Shown here one piece after another: positions 1-10,669 of a stretch of DNA of 64,000 nt (within the stretch, counting starts at the first letter, position 1; each line of letters starts with the position of its first letter). The stretch spans positions 43,858,336 to 43,922,335 of the forward strand of contig CM048849.1 in NCBI GenBank assembly GCA_026545225.1, given 5' to 3'. Under the pieces are notes generated by a model. It did no database searches. It was not told the DNA's origin and was given only the letters and a program-made list of their open reading frames with translations. The stretch comes from Cornus controversa. Lineage: Eukaryota; Streptophyta; Magnoliopsida; Cornales; Cornaceae. A program made the position numbers and the translations under genes.

Positions 1-153
1 ATTCACAACTTTGGTATTTATAAATGAAAAGAACACATGTTAAATATTACAAAAAAGGAAACTAACAAAAATCCACTGCATATTCTATTCCTAAATATAT
101 GCATAAATAAAGTCAAATCTCATGATTCTAGACTAATCATATCTCGGCTAATA
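1..153 (-). repeat. Copia 3' LTR copy (partial)
   Basis: Matches 1111-1261 almost base for base, including the shared stretch ending in ATCATATCTCGGCTAATA. It is cut by the window edge, so its outer end is not visible. Confidence 0.65.
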
Positions 154-277
154 CTACCCCTCAAGTTGGTGCGTGGATATCTGAGACACCCAACTTGAAC
201 AATAGATCCTCAAACACGATCTTGTGACAAACGGAGTGCAAATAACAAGATCTAGTGAAAATAACTGCAAAGCAATC

Positions 278-475
278 AATAACAATGTCTCCTCAAACCA
301 TAAACCATGAACAATAATTTTGAGGAGACGTTAACAATGTCTCCTAAAATAATAATAATGTCTCCTCAGACAATAATGATGTCTTCTCAGGCAATGTCTC
401 CTTGGACCATAATAATGTCTCCTCAAACTATAACGTTATCTCTTCAGACCATAAGGATATCTCCTACCCACTTAC
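278..475 (+). repeat. Minisatellite of ~20-22 bp AATGTCTCCTCA units
   Basis: About nine imperfect copies of a unit with core AATGTCTCCTCA and an A/C-rich spacer such as GACCATAATA. One inverted copy (TTTTGAGGAGACGTT, about 319-333) faces a direct copy, giving a small hairpin. It lies inside the copia remnant. The short open frame across it is a repeat artefact. Confidence 0.7.
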
Positions 476-631
476 ATATAGCCAAATAACCTCCTTCTCA
501 AGCTTCAGTTGTACATGGCTGCCCCTTAACATAAGGAGTACATCAAGCCTTGACACAAGTAAATAAAGTCAAACCTTAAATAAGGAAAAATAAAAGGAAA
601 GAAAATAAAGTCTGATTTCCAACAATCCCCC

Positions 632-814
632 TCAAACTGGAGGGAAGTTATCAACCGAGCCCAGCTTGACTATAGAAGACTGAGAAAGAGATATCCCGTG
701 GCGAGAGCGAGCAACCTTAATGTCAAGGAAGTAACGAAGAGAACTCAAATCCTTCACATCAAAGAACCAACCAAGAACAAGACAATAAAACTGTCGGAGA
801 CACGACGATGGCAA
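632..814 (-). pseudogene. Copia reverse transcriptase fragment
   Basis: The minus-strand translation contains FDVKDLSSLRYFLDIKVARS followed by RHGISLSQ. This matches the conserved copia RT stretch (DLG.L.YFLGIEVARS..GI.LSQ). Only ~35 residues are recognisable. The frame then runs into a polypurine-tract-like sequence, so the rest of RT and RNase H is deleted. Confidence 0.7.
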
Positions 815-1039
815 AGAAGAATGCTACCGAACACACCAGCAGCCCAAACAAGTCACAAATAGCACCGAGAGACCGTTAGCACATTTTAGCTACTAAGGGG
901 ATACCCCAAAATAGGGGTCCGAACCTGGGAAGAGATCCTCCCTACATTGCCGCACACACGGGGCAACTGCCCTAAGATTTTTCTATACCTAGGCAGTTGC
1001 AACAAGAGAAAAGAGAAGGGGAGAGAGGAGAGAATCGAG

Positions 1040-1051
1040 GCTCTGATACCA
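1040..1051 (-). other. Primer binding site, initiator Met-tRNA type
   Basis: On the minus strand this reads TGGTATCAGAGC, the standard plant retrotransposon primer site complementary to the 3' end of initiator Met-tRNA. It directly follows the right LTR copy and fixes the element's orientation. Confidence 0.7.
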
Positions 1052-1053
1052 AG

Positions 1054-1261
1054 AAGAAATACAAGAGACAACTGAAATATGTAAATGCTTGAATGAGTAT
1101 AATCACCCATTCATAACTTTGGTATTTTCAGATCAAAAGAACATATGTTAAATATTACAAGAAAGGAAACTAACTAAAAATCACTGCATATTCTATTCCT
1201 AAATATATGCGTAAATAAAGTCAAATCCGATGATTCTAGACGAATCATATCTCGGCTAATA
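1054..1261 (-). repeat. Copia 5' LTR copy (~208 bp)
   Basis: Direct repeat of 1-153, extended on the inner side by sequence ending beside the primer site. The short length is usual for copia LTRs. The inner boundary is placed by the PBS and is accurate to a few bases. Confidence 0.6.
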
Positions 1262-1587
1262 AAAATAAAACAAGATGAAAATATGAAGCACTTTAGGACA
1301 AGATGGCATCTCTATCGAGGCTTGGAAGTGTTTCGGTTATGATAGCAAGTCTTGGTTGAGTAGCCTGGAAGTATTTCAATTTCAATACCTATATATTAAA
1401 GTAAAGGGGATATGTAAAGTTGTAAAAACTATGGTAGGATTAAATTATGAGTCATACTATGAAAATTTGAAACAGATTAAACAACAAGTAATATGTGAAA
1501 CTATAATGTTGAACAATCAATTTGAATTTATATCAGAGAGTTCTACAATGGAAGCTACTTACAAAGGAGACTAGTGGAAAATATGGA

Positions 1588-2078
1588 GAGACAGAAAGAT
1601 TTTTCGTATGGATTTTACAGAAGCATATGATAGAATCCCTAGATATGTGATGTGGAGGGTTTTAGAAGGAGGAGGGAGTCTCACAAAAAGATACATTGGC
1701 ATGCTAAAGAAGGTGTATGATAGAACATTGACCATATTGGGAATAAATGTGGAATAACAAGTGAATTTAATTAGTATAGACTTGCAACATATATCAACAT
1801 TAAGCCATTTTCAATTAGTATATACTTACACATATATCAACATTAAGCCCAAATCTTTTTGTTTTACCTATGGATGAACTAACAAAATGCATCCAGCATG
1901 AGCTTCCATGGTACATGCAATTTTTTAATGATTTTATTTTAAGACTAAAGAGAACTCTAAAATCAAGAGGGTTTAAGACAAGTCAAAAACTGAATATATG
2001 TAATGTTAGTTCAGCAAAACTAAAAATTCAAGTGGTATTAGTGAAACTATCGGGTCAAGCACATTTTCGATACCTAGT
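1588..2078 (+). pseudogene. RTE-type LINE reverse transcriptase fragment
   Basis: Frame +1588 reads KIFRMDFTEAYDRIPRYVMW and then LKKVYDR, matching the RTE RT block (DLEKAYDRVPR...MYD). After a ~130-base non-matching stretch, 1870-2000 reads MDELTKCIQHELPWYMQFFN, matching the RTE block MDELT..IQ.EVPWCMLFADD. Here the catalytic FADD is replaced by FFND. Frame breaks, the lost aspartate and missing blocks mark a dead fragment. Confidence 0.75.
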
Positions 2079-2082
2079 TTGA

Positions 2083-3780
2083 TTACTCACAAGTCATGCA
2101 GCATTCTCTGAATTTGCAAGGAATGTGTGGGGAATTTAGAAGAAAATAGGACATCATTCATCAAGTGATTTTCATCATTAACTTATTCTAAAAACTGTCC
2201 TAGATTGCATTAGCACACAATAAGGAAACATTAAATGTGAATGTTGACAACCTGATTAATGGAACACCATGTGAATGAGCATTAAAATTGTCAACTGACT
2301 GTAGAAATATTTAGGCAATTTTAGGATTATTGTTACCATTAGCAAAATCTAGAACTTAAGGCACTATACGAATAAAAGAAACAAATCAAAAGTTGATGAG
2401 AGCTTACCTATGAAGATTCTGAGGCACAAAATAGCATTCCTGTTCTTGACTCACCATACGTGAGTTTGGATGCACTTCTCTAGCCTTTGTGTGATGGGCT
2501 GAAAGAACATATTACCTCCCTGACCAAACAAACTTATAATATCAAACTACTCTGAATATTACAAGTCTAGCTTGAGAACTAGGAAAATCATTCACATAAG
2601 CACAATAAAAAGACACCAGATTATTCAATCATGAAGGCTCGTGGTAAAGTGTCTTACCAATAATCATCCTAGACCTGTTGTTTGATTCAGTTAAGGTCTT
2701 TAGCTAATGTGGTTTCTGTTAATCAAGAGTGCTGGAAAAGGTGGATTGGAATTGGATATAGTCTTTAACTTATGGCATTATTTACACAAAGTGACTAGTC
2801 ACGTTTGAACTGGGATACAGCCTGAGCTTTAACAACTGAATCAAACAATGGGTCCTAAAAACCTTCAACATGCTGATATAATCTAGACATAAGACTTGCT
2901 CCATTGTGACCTAGAGGTCATGGGTAAATCAGAAACTGTCTCTCTATGCGGTGGTAAGGTTGCGTACATCTAACCCTCCCAAGACCCCGCAATGGCAGGA
3001 ACCTTGTGCACTGGGCTAGCCATTTTACTTGCTTTAACAAAAAATGTCCCCATATGGAAATTCCAATTTGCAACCTTTCTATTAACCTGCCGAGTCATAA
3101 AGACCCTCAATGCCCTCCTCAACCTTTCCATTCACAAGGCATCAAAGAGCATTTTAGTGTCAATATCAAATAGCTGAATGTTCCTGGAAGAACTGTGTTG
3201 GACATAGTGTACAACCTTCCATAAGCAAATGGAATTATCAGTACCTAATCTGATTCTTGAAAATTTGCTTATCTTGGGGCATTTTTGACAAACTGTTGCC
3301 CTTGTAAATAAATGGTGAAATAGATTTCGACTATTTGACATTGAATAACTCAGTTAACTGCTTATTGAATTTAGTCTGCAATCTGTACTGTTTATATTGA
3401 ATACACTTTGAACAGGAAGTTAGGTAATTTTGGTTAAATCAATCATTTCCTTGAATTTCTTTATTATATTGAAGAACTTCTATTTTCAAGAAATGAAGGG
3501 CAATCAATAAGGATAACTTATATAGAATGCATGACAACTAGCAATTAAGGAGACATTATGTACTGATTTACAGGATAATTTAACATGCTACATAGGGATG
3601 TCGCTTGTATTGCCTTGTGGTCATCTGCCCTAAGCACCTGGTAGCTTTCTGTATAGCTCACTGGTCTATAATCTTATATGAACCCCCTTCAAAATCCTTT
3701 TAGTATAGAATTCATGTTGAATAGAAGAGATGATATTGATGGAGAATATTAACTAGTTAATAGCTGCAGACTGTCAATCC
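2083..3780. other. Intergenic, no supported feature
   Basis: No convincing open frame, domain or clear repeat is seen. Short frames at 2992-3177 (+) and 3132-3341 (-) overlap each other and resemble nothing I know. It may be unrecognised LINE-derived sequence, since RT fragments flank it on both sides. Confidence 0.5.
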
Positions 3781-5144
3781 TTGGTAGATAAGGTAAATGC
3801 AAGTCTATATCACTGGACCTCCAAAGCTCTTTCATATACAGCAAGGCAGCAGTTGATCAAGTCCACACTCCTGGGCATTCTCCTATATTGGACTGGACTC
3901 TTTATTCTTCCTAATAAGGTAATCAATGAGATTAACCAGGTTTTAAGAGCCTTTATGGTGGTCAGGTTTGGAGGTCAAGAACACAAAGCAAAGATCAGAT
4001 GGATCCAAGTTTTCAAGCCAAAAGATGATGGGGGCTACCTCCCTAACATTGAACTCTGGAATAAGGCAGCAATTTTAAAATTGATTTGGAAATTGATGGA
4101 TAGAAAGAACCACAATCTCTGGGTGGAGTGGATAGAATGTTATCTATAGAAAGGAAAGATTTTTTGGAAGATCAACATGCCTCTTGGTCTTGGGCCTGGA
4201 GAAAAATGCTACAGCTGAGAACCATTGCTAGTTCATTCATCAAACACCATATAGGCAATGGTAACTCCACCATGTTCTGGTATGATAATTGGATGTCACT
4301 CAGTCCACTTGCCAGTAGGGTGAACCCTTTGTCAACTCACATCCTCACAGGCGGAGAATTTGCCATGGTAAGTTCCTTTATCACAGAAGGAAATTGGTCA
4401 TTCCCAAGAGCTCTTCTTGGACTCATCCCTGAATTAAGTGCTAGCCAATCCCTTCCACTATTATCAATTCACATGGATGACTATGTCAGTTGAATTCCAC
4501 CCCCTAACAAATCCTTCTCTCTTTCTTATACATTGAAAGGTATTTCTCCTCCATCTCCTGCTTTTTGGTCACACCTCACTTGGCTCCAAGTTCCAACCTT
4601 GCATTCCTAGCCACAACTTCATCATGTGGTTGGCTGTTAGAAATCGACTACAAACTTTGGACAAAAAGTGCACCTTTTTTCTTGAATTGCACCAACTTTT
4701 GCTCCCTCTGCCTCCTAGTAGCTGAATCACATTCTCATCTATTCTGTGAGTGTGAATTCTCAGCTTCCTTGGAGGGTCACACAACACAAGTGTGGATTTC
4801 ATATTTTACCTTCTAACTGGAATGAACTCATCACTTAGTCTTCTCACCACTGGAAAGATGATCTGAAGAATTGTCACAATTGGCTGCGCAAATTGAGCCT
4901 CGCAGCAAGCGTTTATTATATTTGGAAGGAGCGCAACTCAAGGTTTCATGGTGAAAGAGTTCCAAGTGCAAATCAGGTTTTGAACTTGATTTTGGACACC
5001 ATTAGAAGCAAGCTTGTGATCACTAAGTGGAAGAACTCATATTCTGTAAATCGCATTATGCAGGAACGTGACTTGCCCTTGTCGTTCATTAGGAACAATG
5101 TCTTCTCTTCATCGAATCAGATGATCAGTGCTCTGGTCTCGTGA
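3781..5144 (+). pseudogene. L1-type LINE 3' remnant (RT C-terminus, zf-RVT region)
   Basis: 3781-4149 reads VDKVNASLYHWTSKALSYTA, then RQQLIKSTLL and WNKAAILKLIWKL. This is the typical region after the RT domain in plant L1 elements. The frame shifts near 4130-4145 and continues to 4493 (WAWRKMLQLR, then NGNSTMFWYDNW). After another break, 4620-4790 encodes the zinc-knuckle-like region (CSLCLLVAESHSHLFCECEF). The 3' part, 4893-5144, reads AASVYYIWKERNSRF. At least three frame disruptions make it non-coding today. Confidence 0.85.
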
Positions 5145-6140
5145 ACTAATTTGAATTTTAGAATTAGTTAAGTTGGGCTTACGCTTGAGATTGTCTCAAT
5201 GTTTGGGCTGGAATTGTATCTTTTATCTTTCAGACCTGGTCCAATTTCGGCCTTTTGCTTGATTGGTTGGGTTCGACGCTGATAAGCCCAACTTTCTGTA
5301 TAATCTCCAGAGATTATGATGATCATCAAATACTGCAGAGAATTTGGTGTTGTGTTCAGTTCATTTTATAACAGCGCTTGAAGTTGTAGTTTCTGTTAAA
5401 TTATCATTAACTCATTTCTAGCAGTTGATTTCTAGGGTTTTTGCAGGAAGAGAAGGATAAGAAAATCCGATATCTATTCTATAAAAGTGTAGTTTCTTAA
5501 TAGATGGATCATTTTATTTATTTCCAATATAGAACAGCAACACCATTTTCACATGTGGACCACTTTTATGTTTCCAGCTTGTGTTTGGCACAATATTCAA
5601 CCCAACGGGAACATTCTATCATGTTAATTTCCTAGAGTTGTAATGGAAAGTTATTATTTGTTTGAATTGTTGCATCCCCTACTTGGAACACTTCATCAAG
5701 GGTCCTCTACATTCTCATGTAGAAGATGGGGTTCAGGTTCCAACCTGAACAAAAAAGGCTTTGTGGGTTTCTTGCCATAGTAAAAAAACAATCTTGGAAC
5801 ACTTCCGAACTAGTTCTTTTAATTTGAGATCGGAAGTGTTCCAATGCACCTTCAGATTTAGACAATGAAAAAGGCTAGGAGAGTTTTACATCTCATCCAC
5901 ACTGTTCTCCATTTCAGGGGGGATACACAAGCACATAGTACTGAAAAGATTGTGCATATTTTGAAATAATTCACGCTAAGAGTTTTTTAACAAGAATAAT
6001 AAGCAACATCGATGACAACAATAGTAATAGAAGCGGTTGTAACAACAAGAAAAACAAGCATTGTCCTTGCCCAAGAAAACAAAAACAAGCACAGTAAATA
6101 GATTTTACCCGGTCGGAAAGAAATTACAAGTTAATGATCT
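5145..6140. other. Intergenic, no supported feature
   Basis: No protein family is recognisable in any frame and no tandem array is present. Confidence 0.5.
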
Positions 6141-6790
6141 AAAGTGACTCACTCCATCACTAAACTAAAGTCACAACATGAGATAGCCTGTGACATTCAG
6201 GATATCAAAACAACCATCAAAGAGAAAAAGGAAAGAGCCAACACATGGATTAAGTGGCACAAAAGATAGCACATGGCATGACCCTCGAGTGGCTTCGCTT
6301 TTCATTGATGAAGATGAAGTTGTAGGGGCATTGAATCTATTGGAGAGATGAATTGATAAGTAAGTTATTGGCAGAAGAATCGACACGCGGAGTGATTTCT
6401 TTCGTTGGAATGGCTGGATTGGATAAACCACTCTTGCCAAGAAAGTTTGCGACAGCCCAACTGTTGGACACTTTGATTGTTGTGCTTTCTTGGCAAGAGT
6501 GGTTTATCCCGATCCAGCCATGCCAACGAGAGAAATCAATCCGCGTGTTGATTCTTCTGCCAATAACTTACTTATCAATTCATGTTAGATTCAAGGCCTA
6601 CAACTTCATCTTCATCAATGAAAAGAGAAGCCACTCAAGGGTCATGCCACGTGCCATCTTTTGTTCCACTACTTGATACTTGCTCTAAGGAACTGAATCC
6701 ATATGTGTCGACTCTTTCCTTAACCTCTTTGATGGTTGTCTTTATATCCTGAATGTTAGAGGCTATCTCATGTTCGGAGTGAGTCACTTT
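6141..6790. repeat. Long hairpin: inverted duplication of a resistance-gene fragment
   Basis: The left arm (6141 to about 6454) is the reverse complement of the right arm (about 6485-6790), with a ~30-base loop (GCGACAGCCCAACTGTTGG in its middle). Example pair: TTGGATAAACCACTCTTGCC on the left against GGCAAGAGTGGTTTATCCCG on the right. The arms differ by small indels (left has an extra ~20 bases near 6156-6175 and lacks one G in the P-loop) and scattered substitutions. The right arm belongs to the minus-strand CNL fragment described separately. The left arm is an inverted copy of it. Confidence 0.85.
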
Positions 6791-7090
6791 GCGGAAGAAA
6801 ATGATAAAACCACGCCCTTGAGGTCGTTCTCCGAAGTGATGTATCCATCAACTTCCTCCATCTGATAAGCTACTTCCCTTGCTTGTTTCACCCAAATTTT
6901 AACGCCGTTGTGGATAACTGCCTTGGCATCTGCATCCTTTAGGAAGCATTGTATGCTCTCCAAATCATCTTTGATATTGCCAATTCTTTATGGACAACCT
7001 TCAACAATTTTGCTTCCTGGGCTAACAATGGCACCAATTTGTCTTTGCTCCTTTGATCCAATAAAGGGTCCTATATATGGAGGATATGAA
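6485..7090 (-). pseudogene. CC-NBS-LRR disease-resistance gene fragment (Rx-type coiled coil to P-loop)
   Basis: Read on the minus strand from about 7060, the sequence gives an Rx N-terminal-type coiled coil: DLESIQCFLKDADAKA, then GVKIWVKQAREVAYQMEEVD. It continues through a linker (IQDIKTTIKEVKERVDTYGF) to the NB-ARC start, SLVGMAGSG*TTLAKK. The P-loop lysine codon AAA has become TAA. Several frame shifts are needed to join the segments, and the locus stops at the hairpin loop just after the P-loop, so nearly all NB-ARC and every LRR is absent. CNL proteins are intracellular immune receptors; this copy cannot make one. Confidence 0.8.
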
Positions 7091-7104
7091 AAATGAAATC
7101 AGAA

Positions 7105-7690
7105 ATTATCCAAGGAAGAGGATAAATGCATACTAAAGATATCTATAAATTCACAAATTATTGAATTTATTTAATTTATTTTTAGCCATATCTACAACAA
7201 ACTATAAAAAACTCTGAATGTGTAAATAAGAAAAAAAAATCAGTTAGCTCAGGACAAATTACACACGGATAATATGAGTTTCTTTGAATTCTCACCAAGG
7301 TTCTTGTCGAGTGTCTTGGTTCAAAGTTGGCGGGACCTTCAAACCCCCGCTGCTTAAGACAAATTTCAAACGCACACTGCTTTAGAAATCTGTGACTGCT
7401 ATGTAGATAACCTGGGGGAACGCGAACCACAAGTAGTTAGTAGCAACCCACATTCCAAAATCACAAATTTCAGTCAATCTTAAATAAAAAAATTCAAAAA
7501 AATAAAAACGAAACATTGAAAGTACTTTACCCCTATACTGGGAATGGATAGGTCAGTGAAAGCAATGAATAGAAGAACTGAGATTATGGTGGACACACCA
7601 CCAGAAACAATCTGCTCAGAATTCTAATTGAGGTTCTTGTTGAGTGTCTTGTCTTGGTTAACCACCTTCTCCTAAAACTCCAACAAATCA
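7105..7690 (-). repeat. Segmental duplicate A (pairs with 17465-18045), with a degenerate membrane-exon copy
   Basis: This block and 17465-18045 align over their length, for example AGTGTCTTGGTTCAAAGTTG and ACTGAGATTATGGTGGACAC in both. At 7525-7680 (minus) it carries a decayed copy of the exon described at 17883-18031: VSTIISVLLFIAF is kept, an in-frame stop replaces the serine of NLSENSEQ, and other residues are altered. Confidence 0.7.
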
Positions 7691-8009
7691 CAAAAGCTTA
7701 ATACTCAGAATACAACGTCCATCAAGAAAACAATATAAACATATGCAAACATAGACAAAAATGGTCTCCAGTCAAAAGTAAAGTTGAGCTCCACTATTAG
7801 CTTCGTGGGCTAATAGCGGCACCAAGTTGCCAAAAACAGAGCTTAGTGCACTTTCTGCCACTGTTTGAGTTGTACTTTGTCCATTTTACCTAAACATATG
7901 ATTAGGCGCTGAGCAATCACTAATCATATTAACATTCAGTAAAATTTACAAATTAGTCCTAATACTTTCAAATTGCAACAACCAATATGGATATCATTTT
8001 TCTTCTACT

Positions 8010-8335
8010 TAATTATGGTAATAGAAATCAGGATTTGTCCCTCTTGCATCTCAAGAAACTATCGAAGGCCAAAAGGTACCAATTCATAATTACACACTTT
8101 TTTCTACCTTCTTCACCTTGCCTTGAATTAAATTAAATGCCCGTGGATGTGTTGTGGGAAACCAGTATGGCAGCTGATGGAGGAGTTCTAAGAAATTATG
8201 GCTCATTTATTGGAAGTTTACCAATTTTTATGGCATTAATTCACGCTAATATGGTGTTCTTACCATGAGAACACTCCATAAAAGATTAAATTCTTATTAT
8301 AAATTTAATTTTTCTGACATCTTGTTAATTGTTCT
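8010..8335 (+). repeat. Dispersed duplicate B (pairs with 59375-59885)
   Basis: Shares TACTCATGGTAATAGAA (approximate) and then GGATGTGTTGTG, GGCAGCT.ATGGAGGAGTT and TTTTTATGGCATT in the same order as 59375-59590. A further match occurs at about 8285-8330 with 59840-59885. No protein family is recognised in it. Confidence 0.6.
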
Positions 8336-8539
8336 TACCATGAGAACACCCCACAAAAGTAGTTCGAATGAGATGAATTGGAATTGGAGATGTTTGAATG
8401 GTGTGACCGTTGCCTAAGTATCCCAACTACGGTGGGAATCATGTCAAAAGTAGTTCGAACCAATGTGTGCTGACCTGTACAAAGGTCATTGAACGAGAAT
8501 GAAAGTGGATGGTGTTGGTATGGGCCAGTCTGGGTCTGC

Positions 8540-8700
8540 CACATATGTCCACGTGGTCATGAGCCCACTTTGACTTTTCCACCATTCCGAGCTACCTCAG
8601 CATGTCCACGTGGCCGTGAGCCCACTTTGACTTTTCCACCACTCCAAGCTCCCTCAGCATGTCCACATGGCCGTGAGCCCACTTTGACTTTTACATCCAT
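8540..8700 (+). repeat. ~61-bp tandem repeat, 3 copies
   Basis: Three consecutive units share ATGTCCACGTGGCCGTGAGC followed by CCACTTTGACTTTTCCACCA. The G-box-like CACGTGG core recurs in two units and is CACATGG in the third. Confidence 0.8.
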
Positions 8701-8960
8701 CGAGCTCCTGTTCTGGTAGAGGATTCTAATCGAGCTCCTCCGAGGGGAGAGGGTTTCCATCAAGCTCCTTCTCGGGTAGAGGATTCTAATCGAGCTCCTC
8801 GAAGGAGAGAAGTTATCCATCAAACTCCTTCTCGGATAGAGGATTCTAATCGAGCTCCTTCGAAGAGAGAAGTTATCCGTCGAGCTCCTTCTCGGGTAGA
8901 GGATTCCAATTGAGCTCCTCCAACGAGAGAAGTTTTCCATCGAGCTCCTTCCCTCATCCT
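8700..8960 (+). repeat. ~60-bp tandem repeat, 4-5 copies
   Basis: Units contain TAGAGGATTCTAATCGAGCT and AGAGAAGTTATCCATCGAGC. Because the period is near 60 bases, the minus strand stays open as an arginine/serine-rich 20-residue repeat (8557-8940). I regard that as a by-product of the repeat. Confidence 0.8.
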
Positions 8961-8974
8961 GTATGACACGCCTT

Positions 8975-9385
8975 AGGGGTATACTCGCCCTTTTCGCGAG
9001 TCCTTCCCTATTAATAAAGCCTCGCGGAGGTCCTCTCTACGGATCAACCTCCATTTTATAAGGAAGCACTCCTTTCTACGGATAAAACCTTGCGAGGAGT
9101 TCCTCTCTACGGATAAACCTCAAACGATCATTTTTCCTTTCATTTGGATAAGTCTCAGATAGTGATGAGTTTCTCTCTACGGATAAACATCATGGGAAGT
9201 CCTCAACTTCCCCAAAGTGAGGAGGCACTCCTCTCTACGGATAAAACCTCGCAGAAGTCCTCTCTACGGATCAACCTCCATTTTGCAAAGAGGCACTCCT
9301 CTCTATGGATAAAACCTTGCGGAAGTCCTCTCTATGAATCAACCTTCATTTTGCGAGGAGTTCCTCTCTACGGATAAACCTGATG
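8975..9385 (+). repeat. Minisatellite built on CCTCTCTACGGATAAAACCT
   Basis: About ten imperfect occurrences of CTCTCTACGGAT(A/C)AA, spaced 25-60 bases apart and separated by TTGCGAGGAG-like segments. It is adjacent to the two preceding arrays but of different sequence. Confidence 0.75.
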
Positions 9386-9659
9386 ACATTTCGAGCTCTT
9401 ATGGGGGGCGAGAGCTTGAATCACTGCCTTATGGAAACCAAGGGTTTGGGTTCGGTGGCTGGAGCCCAACATACGCTAAATCCATGATGGACCCCATCTC
9501 TAGCTAGGATGAGGTCATTACATCTTAGATTGGCCTGTCATAGAGGAAAGAAGAGAACCAGGTGAGGTGAGTGAAGCCCCTTCTCTTTGACAGTATGATT
9601 TCAGCCCTTGTTGAGTAGATATTTACCGACACAAAACCTCGACCATTGGTGGGAGAGAC

Positions 9660-9870
9660 GTTTTTACCTATAAATAGAGAAAAGTAGAAAACCGTGATCG
9701 GGAGAAAAACACGACAAAAAGAAGCTTTTTCTGAAGCAATCTTGAGCACATAAAAGATCTCCTCTTTTTCCTTCCTCCCCTCTTCTAAGAATCCACATAG
9801 AATAGTGGACCCCTCTATGATAGCTTGGACTCCCACCGGGACCCACACTCTCTGGCGACCATCATCGTGA
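9660..9870 (+). promoter_or_regulatory. Possible LTR promoter, leader and primer-site region
   Basis: CCTATAAATAGAG at about 9666-9678 is a strong TATA element. It is followed by a CT-rich leader ending CCCGGGACC-like/ACACTCTCTGGCGACCATC near 9840-9863. CTGGCGAC after a leader resembles the Arg-tRNA primer sites of Tat/Ogre-type gypsy elements. No second LTR copy, gag or pol is found beside it, so an orphan LTR end is only an inference. Confidence 0.3.
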
Positions 9871-9989
9871 AAAGTTTGACTTCAATTTAATAGAACCTAC
9901 TACAAACAGATGGCCTTTGCAAAAGCCAATAAATTTGAATGACCATTATATGAGTCGATAATTGAGTTGGATGGAAGAAGAATGTTTGA

Positions 9990-10565
9990 ATTGGGCAAAG
10001 TGAATTCTAAGGAAGTTTGTGTTTTGAGTTTAGGCATGATGAATTTTTATTGGAAAAGTGTGCTTGTGGATGACTGTTTGAATTTGAGAAAGAATGGTAT
10101 CGTGCATGTTTGTTTGAATTTGAAAAAGTATGTGTTTCTGTATGTGTTGAATTTGAAGAAGTATGTATGTGAATTTGAATTTGAATTTGAAAAAGTATGC
10201 GTTTATGTATGTAGGTTGAATTTGAGGAGGAATGTGTGTATGTTTATGTTTGTCGGATTTGAGGAGTGTGTTGGTGTATGTTGAATCTGAGAAGGAATGT
10301 AAGTATGTGTATGTTTTATGTATGTAGGTTGAATTTGAGGAGGAATGTGTGTATGTTTATGTTTGTCGGATTTGAGGAGTGTGTTGGTGTATGTTGAATC
10401 TGAGAAGGAATGTAAGTATGTGTATGTTTGAATTTGAGAAAGTATGTATTTGTGTATGTTTGTGAATTTGAGGAGGAATGTGTGTATGTGAATGTTTGAA
10501 TTTGAGGAACAGTGTGTATGCAATTGTGCATGTTTGAATTTGTGAAAGTATGAGTTGTAAGTTTG
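9990..10565 (+). repeat. TTTGAATTTGAG.AAG.ATGTATGT tandem array
   Basis: Degenerate ~30-40 bp units of GAATTTGAGAAAGTATGTAT type, almost free of C on this strand. It includes an exact ~115-bp tandem duplication (about 10202-10316 and 10315-10430). Long open frames on both strands here are repeat artefacts. Confidence 0.8.
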
Positions 10566-10669
10566 AATTCGTATGTTTTAATTTGTACGAAAATTGTAAT
10601 AAAGGAATGGGCGGCAAATGTTCATTTCCAAGAAATTGGTTTTTTAAGGTGAAAGATTTAAATGTAAAA

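Larger units (their letters stand above)
1..1261 (-). mobile_element. Degenerate Ty1/copia retrotransposon remnant, truncated by window start
   Basis: Two direct copies of a ~150-200 bp sequence (1-153 and about 1054-1261) bracket 900 bases of internal DNA. On the minus strand the right copy is followed by a tRNA-Met primer site (1040-1051). The left copy is preceded by a purine-rich tract, read as GAGGGGTAG, at about 154-162. The interior keeps only a scrap of copia reverse transcriptase. A second polypurine-to-LTR-like junction sits near 624-630 (minus strand, TTTGAGGGGGA then TTGTTGGAAATC), so the interior may be a mosaic of two copia relatives. Both LTR copies begin TATTAGCC rather than TG, a probable point mutation. 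The element is heavily deleted and not functional. Confidence 0.7.

Noticed and set aside
6171-6676. Frames of 89 and 107 codons across the hairpin
   Set aside because: Readings of broken NB-ARC sequence through frame shifts; the family signature changes frame, so not a gene.
8557-8940. 127-codon Arg/Ser-rich minus-strand frame resembling an RS-domain protein
   Set aside because: Its 20-residue periodicity is simply the 60-bp tandem repeat read in one frame; no start context or neighbours support a gene.
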